From Daldinia sp. FL1419 (Eukaryota > Ascomycota > Sordariomycetes > Xylariales > Hypoxylaceae), in contig MU623479.1 of assembly GCA_025201765.1 (NCBI GenBank), positions 26,401 through 90,400 of the forward strand: a DNA stretch of 64,000 nt, read 5' to 3'. Shown one piece after another: positions 58,615 to 64,000 of this stretch (positions are counted from its first letter, which is position 1; each line of letters starts with the position of its first letter). Under the pieces are notes generated by a model. That model made no database searches. It worked only from the letters and a program-made list of their open reading frames with translations, and was not told the origin of the DNA. Both the position numbers and the translations under genes were made by a program.

Positions 58615-59460
58615 TCAGGGGGTTAAACTTACGCCAGTAGAAATGCATAAAGTGCCTCCTATAACCCACCATCTGCCAGGGACATTCGTCCGTGGCAGTC
58701 CATACACTAATAAAGCAGTTCCGAAAATGGGGAGCAACAAGACCAGAGCCGCAGTAAGGGTTCGCCGATTATGCCATTTCGCAGCGATATATGAAAAGGC
58801 ACAAGCGCCCCCTGTTGCGAGAACACCGAATTCCATCGTCAATAAAGAAGATACCAGAGGGGCTATAGCCTAGATTATTGATGATGATCGACCCAAAAGC
58901 CTGAAGACCGCCATTGGAGATGTTAATAACAATATCAAACAAGAGAATGAGCCAAACTTTAATGTCAATAAGCGCTTCCTAAACTTGATCCCATTTCCAG
59001 ACCCTATTAGCGATACCGGTTCGATTTACGGCTAGCCACTATTTGGCGTGGTATCTTTGCTCTGGTGTAAGGAAGACGGTGTTCATGGGACTATCTGGCA
59101 GGACAAGCCATAGGAAAATCTAGTATAATACGTTGATCGAACCGGTAAGGAGATAAAGGTACTGCCATTTACGTAACAGCAAGTGTGCCCAACGGTAGAA
59201 TACTTCCTGGCCAGCTATATTGCTGGCCTACCATGCCGCTGTTCCTATTTCCACTTTGTCGACCGCGGACAGGGTTGCGCAGAACACTAACTATAGGGAT
59301 AAGGTCAACGTAGAACTCTACTAAATCGTCGATCCTAGGGGCCATCTAAAAATGAGGCCGGATTGAATAAGACATACCAAAGGTATCATCCAGGCATCAG
59401 TGCCGATTATCTGCGCCGCACTGTGTTTACAATCGTGGAGAAATCATTTGTCGGATTGGA
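58615..59460 (-). pseudogene. Broken Dal5-type MFS transporter (allantoate permease family)
   Basis: The minus strand reads through recognisable segments of the anion:cation symporter/Dal5 branch of fungal MFS transporters. These include YLYLLTGSINVLY, VLPDSPMNTVFLTPEQRYH, WLAVNRTGIAN and VWKWDQ, then GGLQAFGSIIINN, and a final stretch with GACAFSYIAAKWHNRR and GRWWVIGG. Several in-frame stops interrupt it: after Y in NVLY (a TAG where Trp is expected), after YHAK, and after WDQV. The C-terminal transmembrane helices after GRWW are missing. When intact it would import small carboxylate or ureide-type substrates. It is divergent from the 5-oxoprolinase relic, a pairing that makes sense for a scavenging cluster. 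Confidence 0.78.
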
Positions 59461-59801
59461 GTAAGATCTACCAACTGGCTGGAGATCATGGAGCTGACCA
59501 TGGAGATGGTTGATAGTCGCAAGTAACGGACCAGTATTCCCTAAAGCTATAACGGACGCATGATTCAGCTAGAGATTGTTAGATGATATGCCAATGACTC
59601 GAAGGCAATTCGAAACGACGATACAGGTTATCGGAATCCCATCACCGGACCTTACATCTCTTCCGGTGCCGGATCGTATCCGATTTCTCATCACGATGGC
59701 TCGGTTATATAACAATATGAGCCCCCTCGAGCTTATCAGCATCCACGCATTCGTTACCTATATAGAGTCCTCTAATTATTCCATATATAACCCCAGTGAA
59801 G
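59461..59801. other. Former divergent promoter of transporter and oxoprolinase relics
   Basis: About 340 bp between the relics. An open frame beginning in this stretch has no family signature. The boundary of the transporter relic is uncertain. Confidence 0.4.
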
Positions 59802-62085
59802 ATGGCCGTCGGATCAATTACCCCAGTCGAACCCAAGAGCGTGAAATTCGCTGTTGGTGAGTTCAATTATCCATCTTTTATGATTTATATTAATATCCTA
59901 TCAAGATCGAGGCGGCACATTTACAGATGTGTTCGCTGCTGTGCCTGGATGGGAAGACATAGTACTCAAGCTATTGTCCGTCGACCCCAGTAGTTACGAT
60001 GATGCGCCGGCAGAAGGTATTCGTCGGGTCCTGGAGACTATCACACGGCAAATTAATTCCTAGAGGGGCTCCGATTCCTAAAGACTTAATTCACTCTATT
60101 CGAATGGGGACAACGGTCGCTACGAATGGTGAGTTTATTCATAATTTTCTAAGGACTGGGGTATTGATTTTCTATAGTGCTGTTGAAACGGAAGGGAACG
60201 AGGTATGCGTTCGTCGTCAACCAAAGCTTCAGTGACCTATTAGAAATTGGATACCAGTCAAGACCAAAGCTATTTGAGCTGGGTATCAAAAAGCCAGAGC
60301 TCCTCTACGAAACAGTAGTTGAAGTATCCGAGCGCATCACAGTCGAAGAATTTGACGAGGATATCACAAGAGAAAGTCGCCCACCACTTCAAGAGATTCC
60401 TGGTGTCCTAGTAAAATGTATCACTGGCGATGTTTTACGCATAGTTCGTCCTCCTAAATGTTTTAACAAGTCACAGATATTACCGTCATTACCCCCGTAT
60501 TCGATACGGACGGGGAAACAATTTGCTTCTATACAGCTTCCCGTGGCCACCATCTCGATATCGGTGGCTACCGCGGAAATTCTATGCCGCCGTAAGTGCA
60601 ATTTTCCAACCCGACTTTAAATGTATTATTATTGACACCCACCCAGTGGCTCAACCGAGTTATGGCAAGAAGGTACCGCTATCAAGTCTTCCTTCTTAGT
60701 TCGCGACAACCATTTCGACGAGGACGGCATCGTCAAGATCTTCCTCGAACCCGGGAAATACCCTAATTCTAGCGGCTCGGGGCGTTTAGCCGACAACCTG
60801 TAAGTTTCTTGTATATCGTTTGTGGAATCTTTACCATTGTCACGATCCTATTCATGCCGTAGGTTATATTTACATAAAGGCCTACTCCCAGTTATAGGTC
60901 GGATCTCAAAGCACAAGTAGCTGCAAACACCAAGGGAAGAAACCTTATTAAGGCTCTAATGGAAGAATACGGCAAACACACCGGGCACTTCTACATGACC
61001 AAGATCCAAGAAAACGCCGAGGTGTCCGTCCGCAACCACCTCAAGTCCGCGTATAAGCGGTACGGCTCGAAGCCTCTCAAGGCAACGCGATTCCTAGATA
61101 ACGGGTCCATGATGAAGGTCGCTATCACTATCGACGAGAGTGGCTTCGGCACATTCGATTTCACGGGCACATCATGCGAGATGTTGTCGAATATGAACGC
61201 ACCCCCAGCTATTACCTAGGTACTCAGCGCTAATATACACACTAAGACTCCTAATTGGCTCCGATATCCCATTAAACCAAGGATGTCTCGCTCCTACCAA
61301 ACTCATTCTTCCGAAGAACTACTTCCTGAACCCGTCTGCTGCGGTAACACGCTAACGTCGCAACGCCTGGTCGATCTTCTATTAAATGCCTTCCGCGCGG
61401 CATCCGGATCTCAGGGCTGCATGAACTATTTCGGGTTCTTCGGCAATTGTCACCGAGTCCGGCGAAGCGCAGTCCGGATTCGGGTTTAGTTACGGGGAAA
61501 CGATTTGTGGCGGAGAAGGCGCGGGTCCAACATGGCACGGAGCATCCGCCATGCAGATTCACATGACGAACACGCGAACTACGGACGTCGAGATTATTGA
61601 GAAGCGGTATCCAGCGCTAGGTAGTCCGAGAATTCTCAATCCGGAAGGGCAGCGATGGGCGCGGTAAGTTTTACAGTGGGTGTGGAATTATTCGGGATTG
61701 GGAATGCAGACACCCGTTAACTTTCGGTCTGATTACGGAACGACGGGTGCATAAACCATATGCTATGGTGGGAGGTGAACCAGGGGCTTGCGGAGCGAAT
61801 TATTGAGTGCAGAAGTTGGAGAATGGGAGTGAGCGGGGAGTGAATATTGGATCGAGGGGACAAGTGGATATGAAAGAAGGGGGTAGATGTGTTATTCATA
61901 CCCCTGGAGGAGGGGGGTGGGGTGTTCCGGAGGGCGGTTGGGAAGATGAAGATGAGTTCGATGGGATTGGAGTGGTAAACGGCGTTAGCGGTGTCAACGG
62001 GACGAACGGTGAGGCCAAGACTGTGTATCCGAGGGCCGCAGGGAGCTTCCACACCTTTGCGGCAGCGCAGGAGGCATCGTCTTGA
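59802..62085 (+). pseudogene. Broken 5-oxoprolinase/hydantoinase gene with large internal deletion
   Basis: From ATG 59802 the sequence matches the start of fungal 5-oxoprolinase. After an intron (59857-59905) come DRGGTFTDVFAAVPGW, LSVDPSSYDDAPAEGIRRVL, then IRMGTTVATN. A TAG at 60061-60063 interrupts the frame. The HyuA part reaches KCITGDVLRIVRPP, then jumps directly to a late HyuB region (FYTASRGHHLDIGGYRGN, then WQEGTAIKSSFLVRD). An intact enzyme is about 1,280 residues, and roughly 500 of them, most of the HyuA actin-like core, are missing. Later parts (NTLTSQRLVDLLL, GGEGAGPTWHGAS, ending GRCVIHTPGGGGWGVPE) lie in different frames with further stops, including TGA at a conserved Trp (GANY-W). 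An intact enzyme would hydrolyse 5-oxoproline to glutamate using ATP. Confidence 0.85.
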
Positions 62086-62368
62086 GGAGTTAATGATTCA
62101 TGATTAAAGAAAAGAGACTTGAAGATTGGGATATATCGTTATTTCGTCACATCTCTTCCTAGTTAGGGTAGAACATGAAGTATTGCCGTTTATCGTAGTA
62201 TCTTCTCTCGCCCCTTGCGTCAATATCTTAAAGGAAACGCGGGAGCGATAACCCCACCATACTCTTTATCATCCCTTTCTTTCAGTTTGTCGCGTATCTA
62301 TCGTCTATAATGCTATATCCAGGCAATTATGGACTTAACCCTGGGTAGGATAGAAATAGGAACAACTT

Positions 62369-63489
62369 CTATTGCTCTCTTCCGAAGACAGCCCACCAGC
62401 ACTCTATCCCTGAATCTTCGCCGTCCTCATCCCAATCGTCTTGGCCGACCAAAGCGTGCTGCTCTAGCACGTTTAACCCAGAAAGGATCATACTAGATAG
62501 AAACTTTGCAGATAGCTTCTTGGTTGCCAAGTCCCTTTGGGGAACCATTACGATGGCCCTAGCATCTTTGCCTTTGGCCAGGTGAGCAACTATCGCAGAC
62601 GATAGGAGTTCTGGATGGTCATCGTCGTAGAGCGGGTCCGCGACGAGGACAATCTATATTGAATTAGTCACTAGCAATTCCTGGACCACAGAGCTAACTC
62701 ACCTTGAACTGATTCTTGGTGTCAAACCTCCCAGCGTTGCCGTCTTGGGCACCCCAAGTTAGGATTCCAGAATCAACCTTGCCCCCTAATGCTTCGATAG
62801 TGGGTCGATTCTTCTCGATATTGTGGGAAAGGTTTGGCACTATGACCGGAAGGTCGGTCAAGACCACATTGGTCTGCCAGATGGCGGCCGCAGCTGTCCC
62901 TAAGAGCCCTGTCCCCGAGCCTAACTCGAGAACATCTAGCGACAAGTTCGAGCCTCCCAGGTCGAGCAGATGGGAGAGCGACTCTTTTGCAATGCCACCT
63001 AGCGACTGTGCCAACAGGTATGAGGACCCCCAGGTCTTCAGACCGAGGGAATCCCCCGTAATAGGGGGCTCTCGGATGACCAACTCGAAAGGAGACGACG
63101 CTTGATCCTCAAGGGGCCATCTTCGTGTAATCTCGCCCATCCCTGCCCTACCGCAGCGTTCGGCTAGACGACGGCTTGCCTCATCCCACACCGCTTCTTT
63201 CTCGTCTTCGTCCTCGATCCAAGCTAGACTGCTTTTGATTACACTGGATAGGTACGCTGCCGCCTCGCGACGGGACTGGGCGGTATTCTGGCAGGTCTCT
63301 AAGATAACTTTTCGAGAAGTACCGGGATTCCATATCGGAGGTTCAATCTAGTTCAGAGAGTGAGCTCTACCAGTCTCGATAGACATTTCCACTCGTCGGT
63401 TTTACCTGAAGCTGTTTAAGAGCCGCCAGAAGTTCTCCAGACGAAGGCTTCTGCCAGGTCTGGGGGAAGTCTGCTACGCAAATCGACAT
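62369..63489 (-). CDS. Class I SAM-dependent protein methyltransferase (EFM/METTL21-like)
   Basis: Three exons, 63489-63406, 63347-62703 and 62653-62369 (introns of 58 and 49 bp, phase 0), give 337 residues. An N-terminal helical region (SGELLAALKQLQ, then IEPPIWNPGTSRKVILE) precedes the seven-strand methyltransferase fold. LGLKTWGSSYLLAQSL is the characteristic pre-motif. The SAM-binding loop is LELGSGTGLLG (about 168-178), then VVLTDLP, then LTWG, and IVLVADPLYDDD continues in the third exon. The ending CWWAVFGRE is also family-like. Relatives are yeast Efm2/Efm3 and human METTL21/FAM86 enzymes, which methylate lysines, often on translation elongation factors. The substrate cannot be fixed from sequence. 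The ATG at 63489 opens the conserved N terminus. Confidence 0.9.
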
Positions 63490-63857
63490 CTTATTCTATT
63501 AATCGCGGAGGATATCTTATATAAAAGCCCAGAGAACACGAGGAAAAGGAGACTGAATCAAACAAGGCAAAATATAATAAAATGAATGACTTGAGACTGT
63601 TACCTGAAAAAAGGCATTATAATGATTCTATAGAGATGGTTACCTATTTGGCATGGTTCTATAAGATTTAGTTTTCTATCGTCTAGAAGGTGTAATGGAA
63701 GGATTGAGCAAAACTTCGACTCCGTGTACCGGGTGATGAGATATTAATGGACGAGTCTAGCCAGGCACGACTACGATAACACGACTACCGATTAGGGACA
63801 AAACGGGGCTTTTTCTGACCAAAACCCATCGTTGGAAAGGGAGAGAACGGGAAAAAG

Positions 63858-63940
<83 letters not shown>

Positions 63941-63967
63941 CCAACAAAAAAAAAAAAAAAAAATAAA

Positions 63968-64000
<33 letters not shown>
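63490..64000. other. 5' flank of methyltransferase and A-rich contig end
   Basis: The first 360 bp are the likely promoter of the methyltransferase. From about 63852 to 64000 the sequence is nearly pure A with one TTTTTT interruption (63896-63901) and a CCCCAAC interruption. This looks like a low-quality contig end rather than genomic structure. Confidence 0.7.

Noticed and set aside
59576..59860. 94-codon plus-strand frame ahead of the oxoprolinase relic as a separate gene
   Set aside because: It opens without an ATG at its start, has no signature, and its 3' part overlaps the oxoprolinase first exon in another frame.
1..64000. CRISPR arrays, rRNA genes, telomere arrays
   Set aside because: No regularly spaced repeats, no rRNA-like blocks and no TTAGGG arrays were seen; the TAGG/CCTA runs are ordinary microsatellites.

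Overview
This window reads as nuclear DNA of a filamentous ascomycete, most plausibly a Sordariomycete and perhaps Xylariales. Genes are interrupted by short introns (about 50-145 bp) with GTANGT-type donors and CTNAY-type branch sites close to the acceptor. The protein set (Rps2, Apc11, TFIIS, AlaRS, G1 cyclin, RCR-type membrane protein, WSC protein) is ordinary for Pezizomycotina. The genus is an inference. Gene models were built by joining open frames across introns so that phase and family alignment agreed.

Layout. 1-3.0 kb: the 3' end of a RasGAP (Gap1/GapA type) and an MDR-type reductase. 3.5-11.0 kb: two divergent genes of unknown function, a 1,606-residue three-exon protein with a Pro-Val triplet tract and a 613-residue protein with a retropepsin-like DSGAT motif; this is the least explained part of the window. 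11.0-22.3 kb: an 11-kb gene desert containing a 10-N assembly gap. 22.3-25.7 kb: a G1 cyclin behind a long pyrimidine-rich leader. 27.3-28.2 kb: a decayed nucleotidyltransferase. 29.0-33.0 kb: a secreted WSC protein. 33.9-38.7 kb: rps2, a Tum1-like rhodanese and a four-exon apc11. 39.2-44.1 kb: an unknown conserved protein, an RCR/PY-motif membrane protein and a Lys/Arg-rich unknown. 44.4-47.9 kb: alanyl-tRNA synthetase with two tiny exons and an in-frame presequence-like extension. 48.5-51.8 kb: divergent NDUFAF7-like methyltransferase and mitochondrial cysteine synthase 2. 52.3-53.4 kb: TFIIS. 54.7-56.5 kb: an unknown protein with one CxxCxGxG motif. 58.1-62.1 kb: three adjacent broken catabolic genes (FAD amine-oxidase-like, Dal5-type transporter, 5-oxoprolinase). 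62.4-63.5 kb: an EFM/METTL21-type protein methyltransferase. The window ends in about 150 bases of A-rich sequence, probably a contig-end artefact.

How the genes relate. Most are independent housekeeping genes without operon logic. Two groups look functionally linked. The decayed block at 58-62 kb has the composition of a small nitrogen or amino-acid scavenging cluster that has been lost as a unit. The divergent pair at 3.5-11.0 kb shares one 579-bp promoter region and may act together; this is the best candidate for an undescribed system. Several genes (AlaRS, rhodanese, NDUFAF7-like, cysteine synthase 2) carry mitochondrial targeting or anchoring features.
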